From positions 310,001-374,000 of the forward strand of contig CAWIQY010000008.1 of NCBI GenBank assembly GCA_963838375.1: DNA of 64,000 nucleotides, given 5' to 3'. Within the stretch, counting starts at the first letter, position 1. Each line of letters begins with the position of its first letter. The translations under genes were made by a program, and so were the position numbers. The stretch comes from DVED01 sp963838375. Its GTDB lineage: Bacteria; Cyanobacteriota; Cyanobacteriia; Cyanobacteriales; Geitlerinemataceae. The notes under the pieces were generated by a model. The model was not told where the DNA came from, ran no database searches, and saw nothing but the letters and a program-made list of their open reading frames with translations. Positions 54,908-63,910 of the stretch are shown in pieces.

Positions 54908-55627
54908 CTAACGCGCCTTGGAACCACGAGTATCATCGATAGATATTTCCGATCGAGTTTGTACAAGGGGATCTTCGCGCCCCAATTCGGCAAAGGCAGC
55001 CAGGCGTAACTGACAAGAATCGCATATCCCACAAGGGATGTCACCCCCAGCGTAGCAAGACCAAGTTTGTGCCCAGGGAACGCCAAGTCGATCGCCGAGT
55101 TGGATGATTTCGGTTTTTTTCAGGTTAATGAGGGGAGTCTGAATCGAGATTCCGCTTTCTTCTCGCCCTTGTTTGGTGCCCAGGCGAAAGACTTCTTGCA
55201 TAGCGGCGATATAATCGGGGCGGCAGTCGGGATAACCGGAGTAGTCGAGGGCGTTGACGCCGATGTAAACCCGATCTGCGGCGATGACTTCGGCGTATGC
55301 TAGAGCAAAGCTGAGGAAAATGGTATTGCGGGCGGGAACGTAGGTGATGGGGATGGTTGCGGACATTTGCGCCAGCGATCGATCGCTGGGTAAGTCTAAG
55401 GAGTTATCGGTTAATGCCGATCCGCCCCACTGGGTTAAGTCAAAATTGACGACTTGATGTTCCACAACACCCGCAGATTTGGCGATCGATCGGGCAGCGT
55501 CCAATTCCCGTCGATGACGTTGTTGGTAATCGAAGGAGATGGCGTAACAGTCGCAACCATCGGCTTTGGCTTGGTACAGTACGGTTGAGGAGTCTAATCC
55601 TCCAGATAATAAAATAACGGCTTTCAC
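54908..55627 (-). CDS. queC: 7-cyano-7-deazaguanine (preQ0) synthase
   Basis: A 239-residue QueC. The PP-loop SGGLDSST at 8-15 binds ATP, and the C-terminal zinc site CYAGGDIPCGICDSCQ has all four Cys. It makes preQ0 from 7-carboxy-7-deazaguanine in queuosine/deazapurine synthesis. The 14-residue tail (TRSEISIDDTRGSKAR) is not conserved. Other que genes are not in the window. Confidence 0.95.
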   Translation of the reverse strand: MKAVILLSGGLDSSTVLYQAKADGCDCYAISFDYQQRHRRELDAARSIAKSAGVVEHQVVNFDLTQWGGSALTDNSLDLPSDRSLAQMSATIPITYVPARNTIFLSFALAYAEVIAADRVYIGVNALDYSGYPDCRPDYIAAMQEVFRLGTKQGREESGISIQTPLINLKKTEIIQLGDRLGVPWAQTWSCYAGGDIPCGICDSCQLRLAAFAELGREDPLVQTRSEISIDDTRGSKAR

Positions 55628-55717
55628 AAAGCAACCCTGTAAATGGCTAGTGGCTAGTGGCTAGTGGCACTAACCTGATACGTTTTTGTATTTTAAATCG
55701 GATTGTCCCATTTATTC

Positions 55718-57355
55718 ATGAACAAAATTCGCCAAAAAATTGGGAAGTTTATCATCCTCGTTGGGTTGACGATCGCGATCGTTCTCGCAGGATACAGTTT
55801 ATATGCCAACGACTCGCCAGATAATCCCCAAATCGCCACGAATTGCGGGAGTTCTAGTGGTGGAGAAACGGATAATCCGATCGCCTCTCGTTATGGGAAA
55901 TCGACATATCCTTGGACAGATGAAATTCAATGGCAGTGCGTTTATAATATCCAAGATTTTTCGGGAAATACGACGATCGATCGCTTTAAGGCGGCACGGG
56001 ATGCAGCAGCGACGAATGGGGGAGGAGTGGTCTATTTTCCGGCAGGGGTTTACGAGTTTACCGATCGAATTGCTTTAACGGATGGTGTCGTTTTGCGGGG
56101 AGAAAAACCTGCGGTTGCGGATGCCAAATTGGAAGATTACGATCCGCCGACAAAGCTGATTTTTCCTAAATACGAACCGCAATTTTCAGGAAACGGAACA
56201 CCGAATGAAACGGCTTTTAAGAAAATTTCCACGATCGCACCCGATCGAGATTCTAATATCGGTTTGGTGAATTTGGAGATCGATCGCGCTTCGATTAATT
56301 TAGTGGGAAATCTGGAAACAGGAGAACAACACAACCGCATCGTTTTTGGTGTTCGCAATAACAACGTTGCCCAACCGGAACAGAAAGTTCCCGATCTCTC
56401 GTTCCAAGAACCTTGGATGCGCTATAGTTCTCGCTTTGCGGCGAATCTTAAAGTTAACGCCATTCAAAATATTTTAGTGGCGAATAACCGAATTAACGAT
56501 GCCATTACCGATACTTACGAACAACCGGGTTATCGAGTGAAATCGGTAGATGGAAAGTCTGTCATTACCTATGCCCAGGGCGATCGCGTTCCCTTTAGCT
56601 ATACTAATCATTACGGTATTGTTGTCAATCGTTCTGGGCAGTTTGACAAAGCAGGAACCCCGGAAAATGAACCCAGTTTATTTCGCCCAGGAGTCACCAT
56701 TCGCGATAATTGGGTTTATCATACCATGCGCGTAGCCATTTCGGCATCGGGAAAAGGTTTAGTCATTCAAGACAACCAAATTAAAGACGAACCGAACAAA
56801 CAATGGTGGACGCATCCCAACGGAACTCGGGAAGCAAAACCTTCGGTAACGCTGGAAAATCGGGCGATCGATTGGTCGGGTTGGAATGTGACGGTTGAAG
56901 GAAATCAATATGAAGTGTATCGACATCAAATTCGAGATACAAAATATCTCAGCGTCGATGGAGAAGGAATTTTAATTCAAGAATGTTGCGGTGGAACGAC
57001 AGTCAACGGCGCGACAATTGCTGGGAATACGGGCAATTCTTATATCGCCTTGTACAAAGTTCAGGATATCAACGATGTACAGATTTTAGAAAACACCATT
57101 TCCGATAATACCTCGAATAATTCCGCCATTTTTGTCATGGCAGATACGAATAATCAAGCCTATTCTATGAATAATGTTATCATAGAAGGAAATTTATTGG
57201 ATGGGGGCATTTTGACGATCGCCACTGCTGGTGGTGAAGGAAATATAATTGAAAATAATCAAGGGGACGATCGAGGTAAGTTGAAATATTCCTGTCATGT
57301 TACCGTGAAAAATAATACGGGATTTCAACAGCAAGATTGTATTGAAACTCTATAA
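55718..57355 (+). CDS. Secreted right-handed beta-helix protein (pectate-lyase-superfamily type)
   Basis: A 545-residue protein with an N-terminal membrane anchor or signal (IGKFIILVGLTIAIVLAGYSLYA). The first domain (DRFKAARDAAATNGGGVVYF, GVYEFTDRIALTDGVVLRG) is like pectate lyase 3 / glycosyl hydrolase 28-type folds, followed by a beta-helix with repeated IQDNQI- and VEGNQY-like rungs and a C-terminal Cys-containing rung. It probably binds or cleaves a polysaccharide at the surface. Catalytic residues cannot be assigned. ATG at 55718 preferred over a TTG at 55703. Confidence 0.8.
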   Translation: MNKIRQKIGKFIILVGLTIAIVLAGYSLYANDSPDNPQIATNCGSSSGGETDNPIASRYGKSTYPWTDEIQWQCVYNIQDFSGNTTIDRFKAARDAAATNGGGVVYFPAGVYEFTDRIALTDGVVLRGEKPAVADAKLEDYDPPTKLIFPKYEPQFSGNGTPNETAFKKISTIAPDRDSNIGLVNLEIDRASINLVGNLETGEQHNRIVFGVRNNNVAQPEQKVPDLSFQEPWMRYSSRFAANLKVNAIQNILVANNRINDAITDTYEQPGYRVKSVDGKSVITYAQGDRVPFSYTNHYGIVVNRSGQFDKAGTPENEPSLFRPGVTIRDNWVYHTMRVAISASGKGLVIQDNQIKDEPNKQWWTHPNGTREAKPSVTLENRAIDWSGWNVTVEGNQYEVYRHQIRDTKYLSVDGEGILIQECCGGTTVNGATIAGNTGNSYIALYKVQDINDVQILENTISDNTSNNSAIFVMADTNNQAYSMNNVIIEGNLLDGGILTIATAGGEGNIIENNQGDDRGKLKYSCHVTVKNNTGFQQQDCIETL

Positions 57356-57440
57356 TTAATTGTTAGTCTCTTTATGGATAAAAAAAGAAATCCAATAAAT
57401 ATTGATAAATCAATGCTCAACTAACCCATATAAACTTGCC

Positions 57441-57809
57441 ATGAATCCATCTCAAACCCTCACAAACCAAATCTCAATCCGTCCCGATCTAACCCTATCT
57501 GTCGAACCTCTCCAAAACCTCTGTCAACACTGGAAAATTGTCGAACTAGCTCTCTTTGGTTCCGTCCTCCGCGACGACTTTAACCCCAATAGCGATATTG
57601 ATCTCCTCATTACCTTTGCCGATAGCGCTCGAATTACCTTCTTCGATCTCGATGAAATCGAGCAACAATTCAGCATTCTATTCGAGAACCGTCCTGTGGA
57701 TGTCGTCACCCGAAACGCGATCGAGCAAAGCCATAATCCCATCCGCCGCCAAAACATTCTCAATAACGCCAAAATTATTTATGAACAGAGATCGGGAAGT
57801 GCTACTTGA
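57441..57809 (+). CDS. mntA: MNT-type nucleotidyltransferase antitoxin
   Basis: A 122-residue minimal nucleotidyltransferase. The catalytic GSVLRDDFNPNSDIDLLI motif has the GS...DxD signature. In MNT/HEPN toxin-antitoxin modules this protein AMPylates the HEPN toxin and so neutralises it. The start at ATG 57441 (MNPSQTL) is chosen. It overlaps the HEPN gene by 29 bases, which fits tight co-expression. Confidence 0.85.
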   Translation: MNPSQTLTNQISIRPDLTLSVEPLQNLCQHWKIVELALFGSVLRDDFNPNSDIDLLITFADSARITFFDLDEIEQQFSILFENRPVDVVTRNAIEQSHNPIRRQNILNNAKIIYEQRSGSAT

Positions 57810-58119
57810 TGCAATTCAAGCCTGTAATCTGATTTTAGAATTTTGCAAATATCTGGACTTCGATAGCTTCGTCAACGATCGCAAAACTCAATCCTCTGTT
57901 CTCTACCAAATTGTGATTATTGGCGAAGCGGTTAACCGCCTCTCACCCACCTTTGCTCAAATCAATCCCAACATTCCGATCGATGCCATTCGCGGAATGC
58001 GTAACCGCGTCGTCCACGAGTATAAAGAAGTCGATCTCAAAATCCTTTGGGAAGTTGTAAATACCAATATTCCAGAACTTCTAATTCTCCTACAGAATAG
58101 CACTTTAAGTACAGAATAA
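57781..58119 (+). CDS. hepT: HEPN-domain toxin
   Basis: A 112-residue all-helical HEPN protein (HepT-like). The RNase motif Rx4HxY is present as RNRVVHEY near residue 79, including the Tyr that MntA-type partners AMPylate. The upstream frame can be extended but the ATG at 57781 (MNRDREVLLDAIQ) agrees with the family N-terminus. It overlaps mntA and is translationally coupled. Confidence 0.85.
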   Translation: MNRDREVLLDAIQACNLILEFCKYLDFDSFVNDRKTQSSVLYQIVIIGEAVNRLSPTFAQINPNIPIDAIRGMRNRVVHEYKEVDLKILWEVVNTNIPELLILLQNSTLSTE

Positions 58120-58245
58120 TCAGGCATAATCGGTTTAGTATTTAAACTGGGATGTTCGATCGCTAAATGTAAAACAGCTTATTTCCCAATTTTGAGATCT
58201 CGATTTTGTCGAGAATAAATAATTTATTTTTCAATGAAATGAAGG

Positions 58246-58638
58246 TTATTTCCTAACACCTGTCGTGGGAACAATAACATCCGTAGGATCGAAAGCGGGA
58301 ATCAAACCCCGATCGATGGGAGAAATGTCACCCAATTCTAATCCTTCCAATTCACCACCGCCGACTGTTCCCCCACCCAGCGGATTGCTAATACCATTGA
58401 GGGCGTCATTTAAAAAACTACCCGAAAATCCTCTCTCATCCAATCCTCGCCGTTCTTCCTCAGAAAAAGAGGGGCGCAATCGTCTCGGTTCGGGTTCTCG
58501 ATTGGCGCAATATTCCACGTCTTCAGGTGTCGTGGGATTCACACATCGATCGTCTGGAGTTTCCGCGCGAATCGGAGTAGAGAAACCCCAGAGAAGGGTA
58601 AGAAACGAACTATAAAATATCCAGTTTAAACTTGTCAT
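58246..58638 (-). CDS. Secreted hypothetical protein
   Basis: A 130-residue protein with a signal peptide (WIFYSSFLTLLWGFSTPIRA, cleavage likely after IRA). The mature part is polar, with two Cys (RCVNPTTPEDVEYC) that may form a disulphide and a Gly-rich stretch (SNPLGGGTVGGGELEGL). No known domain. It lies just downstream of the iron porin gene (93 bases) on the same strand and may be co-expressed with it. Confidence 0.6.
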   Translation of the reverse strand: MTSLNWIFYSSFLTLLWGFSTPIRAETPDDRCVNPTTPEDVEYCANREPEPRRLRPSFSEEERRGLDERGFSGSFLNDALNGISNPLGGGTVGGGELEGLELGDISPIDRGLIPAFDPTDVIVPTTGVRK

Positions 58639-58730
58639 AATTTAAATCACAATTTAAAATTGTCGATTAGACAACTAATTCACCACTAACCCATATCGCG
58701 GGCGAAGCCCCTACGAGTATTCTAATTCTA

Positions 58731-60410
58731 TCAAAACCGAAACGTGGTGCGAATTGCCCCAACAAACACATTCTCATTATCGCGATCGTGTTCGGGATTG
58801 GTAATTAAAAAAGCGCCCGGTGCGATCGAGATATTATCGGTGACATTTAAGCGGTATAATAACTCAAAATGTAGCGATGTATCCGGGTCTTCCCCTAAGC
58901 GTAGATCGGTTCCCGAAACTAACTTCGGAGGTTGACCGAAGAGGAACGCCAGTAAATCTCCTTTTCGATCGAACGGATCGGAATATGCCAACGCAAATAA
59001 ATAAGTATTGGTGGTTGCAGACCCATCAGAATCGATCGCATCGGTAAACGTCCATCCCCCCCAAGTGCTAAAAGTCAGATCCGATGTCATCCGCCATTGC
59101 AACGTGCCACCGATCGCGTTAATTTGAGCAGGAGCATCCAAAAAGGAAGCAGTATCGGCGCGAAAACTGCCGCTAAACGTATCCAAACGACCGTTTTCGG
59201 CATAGGCATTCACGTAAGCAATTCCCGTCAACACCGTCGGCGCGGGTTTGAGTAACAATTGTACGCCCAAAGCGCTGTGGTCTGCCCCCGCAATCCCCCG
59301 TCCCTGTTGAGGATCGTGACTATTGCGAGTTCCGTACCCCACTTGCAAACGGACCGCATCGCTAACCAACCAATCGAAACCAACTCCCGCATCCAAACTA
59401 CCGATTTTGAAAATGGGACTGGCTTCGGCGAACCGAGACAGGGAACCGCGTCCAGCATCGAAATAGGGAGAGTTGGCAGTTAAGACACTGCTGAGACTGA
59501 ATCCCACCGGTCGAACGGTGAACACAACTCGATCGCCCAATGCCGCAAAGCGGTATTCTAATTTATCGAGATGCAATTCGTTATCCGTATCGCTTTGGTA
59601 GGACAACAGCGCCATATCGGTGTTGAAGGCTTCCGGATTGGCTAAACCTCGATCGGTAAAATTGCTACTACTTAACTCCAGACGCAGACGATCGCGTCCC
59701 GTTAACGAAGAAACCAGTCCCAATCGAGTTAAATGGGTAAAGGTGGGATTAGCATCACCGTTTCCCGGTGGATTGCCCCCGGTTCCCGCAGTTAAGGCAA
59801 AAATGGCTTCCCCGCCGATAATCGCTGTGGGAGAAAACTTCTGGGATTCTAATTGGGTCGTACGAGTTTCTAAGTCATCGACACGACTTCGTAACATTGC
59901 CAATTCTGCGGCAAATTCTGTTTCCAGTCGTTGCAACGTGGGCAAAATTTCTTGCCAATTGTCCTCCCCTTCTGAAGCCAATTCGATCGCGCGATCCAAA
60001 CAAGCATTCAACCCCGCCGCAAATTCATAGCGCGTCAGCGATCGATTTCCCCGAAATGTCCCGTCTGGATACCCCGCCAGACAGCCGTAGCGATCGATTA
60101 GCGATTGCAATGCCTGATACGCCCAATCGTCGGGTTCCACATCAGAGAGTTCCGAGACTGAGGGAATTCGAGAGGGAATTTGAGTCAGTTGTGGGGGGGG
60201 AAGTTGAGGAGAAAGTTCGATTTTGGATACGGTTGAATTCTGACTTTGGGGCAATGGACTGCCAATTGCCGGAACACCCCACAACACAACGGGTACGATC
60301 GATAAGATATAGCATCGGGCAACGGTATACCAGACCCATTGATTTTTCTGACCCTCGAATTTTAGATTGGCGAACACAGCAATGCGCTTCATCTGATACT
60401 TACTCCACAC
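58731..60410 (-). CDS. Iron-uptake porin (SLH - OprB family)
   Basis: A 559-residue outer-membrane porin. After an N-terminal signal region, an SLH domain (VEPDDWAYQALQSLIDRYGC, GYPDGTFRGNRSLTRYEFAA) precedes a coiled coil (RLETEFAAELAMLRSRVDDL) and an OprB-type 16-strand barrel that ends in the terminal Phe (VFVGAIRTTFRF). It matches the cyanobacterial iron-uptake porins (Slr1841 type) that let inorganic iron and other small solutes cross the outer membrane and bind peptidoglycan through the SLH domain. The true start may be a few codons in (MKRIAV). Confidence 0.85.
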   Translation of the reverse strand: MWSKYQMKRIAVFANLKFEGQKNQWVWYTVARCYILSIVPVVLWGVPAIGSPLPQSQNSTVSKIELSPQLPPPQLTQIPSRIPSVSELSDVEPDDWAYQALQSLIDRYGCLAGYPDGTFRGNRSLTRYEFAAGLNACLDRAIELASEGEDNWQEILPTLQRLETEFAAELAMLRSRVDDLETRTTQLESQKFSPTAIIGGEAIFALTAGTGGNPPGNGDANPTFTHLTRLGLVSSLTGRDRLRLELSSSNFTDRGLANPEAFNTDMALLSYQSDTDNELHLDKLEYRFAALGDRVVFTVRPVGFSLSSVLTANSPYFDAGRGSLSRFAEASPIFKIGSLDAGVGFDWLVSDAVRLQVGYGTRNSHDPQQGRGIAGADHSALGVQLLLKPAPTVLTGIAYVNAYAENGRLDTFSGSFRADTASFLDAPAQINAIGGTLQWRMTSDLTFSTWGGWTFTDAIDSDGSATTNTYLFALAYSDPFDRKGDLLAFLFGQPPKLVSGTDLRLGEDPDTSLHFELLYRLNVTDNISIAPGAFLITNPEHDRDNENVFVGAIRTTFRF

Positions 60411-60794
60411 ACCCTCAAGATCTCATACTCAGTTGCATTGCGACTAATAACTTTGTTGGAGAAAAGTTGCTAGACACAATGCAAACGATCGATCTCCTGA
60501 CTTCATCCCCTCATCACTTCGATGCGAAAATTTCCAGCAGATCTCGCTATAGCCGTCGCCACTTGAGTTAGGACGACCGCCAAAGCTGAAACCTTGACCC
60601 ATCAATCGTTTTCCTTCTGCCTTCTGCCTTTTGCTATAGACGCAACTCGAGATCGAGATCCCAGGTGTAGACCTCCGATTGCCCATTTTTGGGACATCGA
60701 ACTTCATCCCCTTAAGACGCGAGTTTGTTGAGAAAGTGTCAATTCGCAAATATTATGCACATCTCCCCATTCCCCCATCCCCGTCACAACTTAT
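60411..60794. other. Non-coding stretch between the porin and the glycosidase gene
   Basis: About 380 bases with no supported gene; a 101-codon frame on the minus strand has no recognisable features. No hairpin stands out. Confidence 0.5.
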
Positions 60795-62654
60795 TCACCG
60801 ACTCGGCATGAGAAAAACCCCCAAACCATTGTGCACTCGGGCAGCTGTCCGGGGAACTCGATCGATCAGTTGACCTCCCAAATACAACGAGGCGGAACTT
60901 CCCCCATCCAAATTGAGGGCATCGACCGCCTCCAATTCCTGCATAATTTCAGCCGTTTCTCTCAGTGTTGCCCCTTTGCCGTTGGCATCGGGTCGGACGA
61001 TGACCAGGAGAAACTGTCCGGTTTTGGTAATACCCATGGCGCTGCGGGATGCCCAACCTTTGGCGAAATAGGGGTTAAATCGTTCGGCTAAGGCATCGAG
61101 AACAATGCGGCTATTCTTGAGTAACAACGGTCCGGCAGCGAGAATCTGGGGATAACGATCGAAGCTAGCAGGCAGGGTGGTTTGTTCGTGGGCGAGTTCG
61201 ATGCCGATGGGGAAGGAATTCGCCAGATCGGGGTGGTCGCGAATGGCGAGTAAGTAGCCGTTGGTGGGGATGGGAACGGGGGTTTTTCCGGCTGTACCAC
61301 CGGGGAGGTGTTGCGTCACCCGATCGTCCTCTACCACCACGACAATCTCGTTATCGCTTAGCGGAGTATAGGTTTTGCCCCATTCTGGCGTGTAGCGAGA
61401 TGCCCCCATTTGCGCGTAGCCGCTATTGAGATAGCCTAGGGAAATACGTTGACCGTCGGCGGTAACAATCTCGTCTTGCAATGTCAGCCGATCGATTTCC
61501 ACATTCCCCACCCCATCCCAACCGATCGCCCCGCGATGGAGAATGGGACTAGAATACCATCGATCGTCTCGACGAATTGCCCCTAAAGATTGTTCGGTGT
61601 TGCGGTTGAAAAATCCGGCATTAATTGCCGCGATCGCATTCCAGGTTTCTGCCGTTTCTTGTAAAGGGGCAATGCCAATCTGCGACTGGGGATTTGTCCA
61701 GATGGGTTTGAATTCTAATTGAGATTGACGACGATCGATTTCTAACCAAATCACCGGAAAGCGAGAGTCTTCCAACTCTATCATCCGCTGCTGCCAGCGA
61801 ATCCCCGGCATCCACAGAATATCGCGATCGACTACAGGATCTGCACCGATATCGATAACTAAGCGATCGGGATGGGCAAGGGTAAAAATGCGTGGGGTTT
61901 GACTGACGGGTAAGTTTAAGAAAAGATAAGTTTTGTCAGCGGTAGCCTCGATCGTCCACAATTTAGATTGAGTCGGACTGATGCAAATTGCCCTTTGAAC
62001 CCGCTTCTTTTGGGGTGAATGGCATTCGCCCTTTCGATATATGATGTTGTTGCCTAAGTTTTGTGTAGATAAGTGGTGTCGAATTGCGGAATTTATGTTA
62101 GCATCTACCTTAACGATCCAACGATCGTTTTGACGATCGAGTTGCCACAGCGTTCCCCGATCCAACTCCACGACGAGTCGGTGTCCCCAATTCTGTTCCC
62201 CCTGTCGAATAGCCGTTACTTGGGAAGGAAAAGACTGTATATATAGAGTATTCTCCCGAGTTTCCATTTGCCAGCCTAATGCATCGGCGAGTTCTTGGGT
62301 ATCCAAGTACCGAAATTTTCCATCAAATTGGGCATCTAGGACGATCGGTGTTGTGGGAAAGTCGGAAAACCATTCGATGGGTTGTCGTGCAGGATCGTTC
62401 GTACTGAGCAGATCGAATCCGGCAATCTGGCGCAATCCCGTATCGCTGATTTCGGTGTGCCACCCAGTTGCATCTTGCCACTGCCGCCAGGGAACCGACT
62501 CGAGACGACCGTTAACTGAGATTTCTGTGCCCTGTTGTTGAGTCAATTGAGGAGAGACTTGGGAGAGGGTAGCTGAAGTTCCCATCAGTAGCGCAATTGG
62601 GAGACTTGCAGCGATCGAGATCATTCTGAGGAAATCGGAAAAATGGAAAACCAA
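60795..62654 (-). CDS. Phosphodiester glycosidase (NAGPA-like) family exoprotein with a repeat insertion
   Basis: A 619-residue exported protein (N-terminal hydrophobic segment ISIAASLPIALLMGTSATL). The N-terminal half has an AMIN/copper-amine-oxidase-like domain (VVLDAQFDGKFRYLDTQELAD); the C-terminal half is the phosphodiester-glycosidase / NAGPA domain (AAINAGFFNR, ILAAGPLLL, RSAMGITKTG, ALNLDGGSSASLYLGG). It probably cuts sugar-phosphodiester bonds of cell-wall polymers. Residues about 206-222 (IIYRKGECHSPQKKRVQRA) are coded by a palindromic repeat (62013-62031) that interrupts the conserved pattern without breaking the frame. Confidence 0.85.
   Translation of the reverse strand: MVFHFSDFLRMISIAASLPIALLMGTSATLSQVSPQLTQQQGTEISVNGRLESVPWRQWQDATGWHTEISDTGLRQIAGFDLLSTNDPARQPIEWFSDFPTTPIVLDAQFDGKFRYLDTQELADALGWQMETRENTLYIQSFPSQVTAIRQGEQNWGHRLVVELDRGTLWQLDRQNDRWIVKVDANINSAIRHHLSTQNLGNNIIYRKGECHSPQKKRVQRAICISPTQSKLWTIEATADKTYLFLNLPVSQTPRIFTLAHPDRLVIDIGADPVVDRDILWMPGIRWQQRMIELEDSRFPVIWLEIDRRQSQLEFKPIWTNPQSQIGIAPLQETAETWNAIAAINAGFFNRNTEQSLGAIRRDDRWYSSPILHRGAIGWDGVGNVEIDRLTLQDEIVTADGQRISLGYLNSGYAQMGASRYTPEWGKTYTPLSDNEIVVVVEDDRVTQHLPGGTAGKTPVPIPTNGYLLAIRDHPDLANSFPIGIELAHEQTTLPASFDRYPQILAAGPLLLKNSRIVLDALAERFNPYFAKGWASRSAMGITKTGQFLLVIVRPDANGKGATLRETAEIMQELEAVDALNLDGGSSASLYLGGQLIDRVPRTAARVHNGLGVFLMPSR
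62013..62031. repeat. Palindromic repeat inside the glycosidase gene
   Basis: GGGTGAATGGCATTCGCCC, one mismatch from the palindromic core at 44525-44543. It lies within coding sequence as a likely in-frame insertion. Confidence 0.75.
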
Positions 62655-62768
62655 CCATTCTGTTTTTGTCCAACTTTACCCCATAGGGTCGATGTCGATC
62701 GTCTGTACCGTTGATCTTTAAGCCACATTGGGAGTTGACAGATTTATGCTGGTGTGGTATAAAATGTC

Positions 62769-62806
62769 CCGTATAATTACGCAAGTTAATCTACGTAATT
62801 ATACGG
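62769..62806. promoter_or_regulatory. 38-nt perfect inverted repeat upstream of the RTX gene
   Basis: CCGTATAATTACG and CGTAATTATACGG are perfect 13-bp inverted arms around a 12-nt spacer (CAAGTTAATCTA). This is well beyond chance and could be an operator, a cruciform or an element end. It is 268 bases before the RTX start. Confidence 0.5.
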
Positions 62807-62854
62807 AGAGTGCGTAGGAATGTGCAAGAATCTAACAAATCCTTGTGTTTGACC

Positions 62855-62893
62855 ACACACAATCCTCATAAATGTTTTGAGCTACACACAATC
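62855..62893. promoter_or_regulatory. Direct repeats spaced 29 bp
   Basis: ACACACAATC occurs at 62855-62864 and 62884-62893, each followed by a T-rich T(C/T)ATAAA. The 29-bp spacing is close to three helical turns, as at regulator sites in promoters. Confidence 0.3.
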
Positions 62894-63074
62894 TTTATAA
62901 AACTCCATTACAAGCTTTATCAAACTTCCGAGGAATCCCTGATGTTAACTTCTAGAATAGGTAGCATAATTCAAGTGGGTTAACTGAGTTACTCGGTTTC
63001 AAAAAAAATTTGGGCGAGCAATCCCAAAGATCAAGAGCAAGCGATTAGATTACATACACTAAGGAGCAAAGCAC

Positions 63075-63735
63075 ATGTCAGTAGTTATCGGAACAAACGG
63101 CGACGACTTCATCAACTCTAGCAATGAAGACGACTTCCTCGATGGTCAAGGCGGCGACGACAAAATCTTCGGTCAAGGCGGCGATGACACCATTAAAGGT
63201 GGCGACGGCAATGATAATATCTCCGGGAACCAAGGAGATGACTCCATCAGCGGAGGCAGTGGAGATGATTCCCTGCGCGGTGGACAAGGTGATGACTTCG
63301 TTAAAGGTGGTCAAGGTAACGACAGAATCCAAGGCAAAGAGGGAGATGATAACCTTTTAGGTCAAGACGGAGACGACAAGATTTTTGGTGGCGACGGTAG
63401 TGATATCCGTTCGCGGCGGAAAAGGGGATGACTTGCTCGATGGTGGCGCAGGCGTTGACATAATGGAAGGTGGTAAGGGCGAAGACACCTTCGTAGTAGA
63501 TGTCCTCACCGAAGGCGGTATGTTTGTCATCGAAGACCAAATCAACCAATTTAACTTCGGCGGCGAAATGGATACCCTCGTCTTGCGGTTAGGAGATGAC
63601 ACCCTTAAAGCGGTGTTTGATGCCGAATTGCCTGCTGGAACAACGATCGACGATGGTACGAAGATCTTCCTCGATACCGACACTGGCTTGATCAGCTTCA
63701 CCGATGACAGTGTGGGTGATATGCCTAGCTTCTAA
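63075..63735 (+). pseudogene. RTX-type calcium-binding protein, single-base frameshift
   Basis: Start ATG at 63075, 8 bases after AAGGAG. The first frame is a string of nonapeptides GGDGDD/GQGGDD (residues 15-110), forming a Ca2+-binding beta-roll, then runs into RSRRKRG and a stop at 63431. The next frame resumes with RGGKGDDLLDGGAGVDIMEG, the C-terminal cap (TDTLVLRLGDDTLK, TGLISFTDDSVGDMPSF) and stops at 63735. The shift is at CC in 63407-63408 (GAT ATC CGT where GAT ATC GTT is expected). The gene would code about 219 residues and lacks a signal peptide, as is usual for type I-secreted RTX proteins. Confidence 0.85.
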
Positions 63736-63784
63736 GGCGGCAAACGAGCTTGGCTAAGAATCATGCAACTCGAATGTGAATCTT

Positions 63785-63857
63785 GTAGACCGATTCTCCA
63801 CCAATTCTCCCAATACATCAAAGGGAGACGGTGATGGGAACGGTCTACTTTTATTTT
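63785..63857 (+). terminator. Terminator downstream of the RTX gene
   Basis: GTAGACCG (63785-63792) pairs with CGGTCTAC (63841-63848), CACC with GGTG and TCTCCC (63806-63811) with GGGAGA (63823-63828), giving a long stem followed by TTTTATTTTC. Confidence 0.7.
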
Positions 63858-63910
63858 CTTTGGGGCGTGCAGACTTCAAGGGCGAAAAACCCTCGTGGGA
63901 TCGGATAGAT

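Larger units (their letters stand above)
62655..63074. other. Upstream region of the RTX gene
   Basis: About 420 bases. They hold the perfect inverted repeat at 62769-62806 and the 29-bp-spaced direct repeats at 62855-62893; no gene is supported. Confidence 0.5.
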
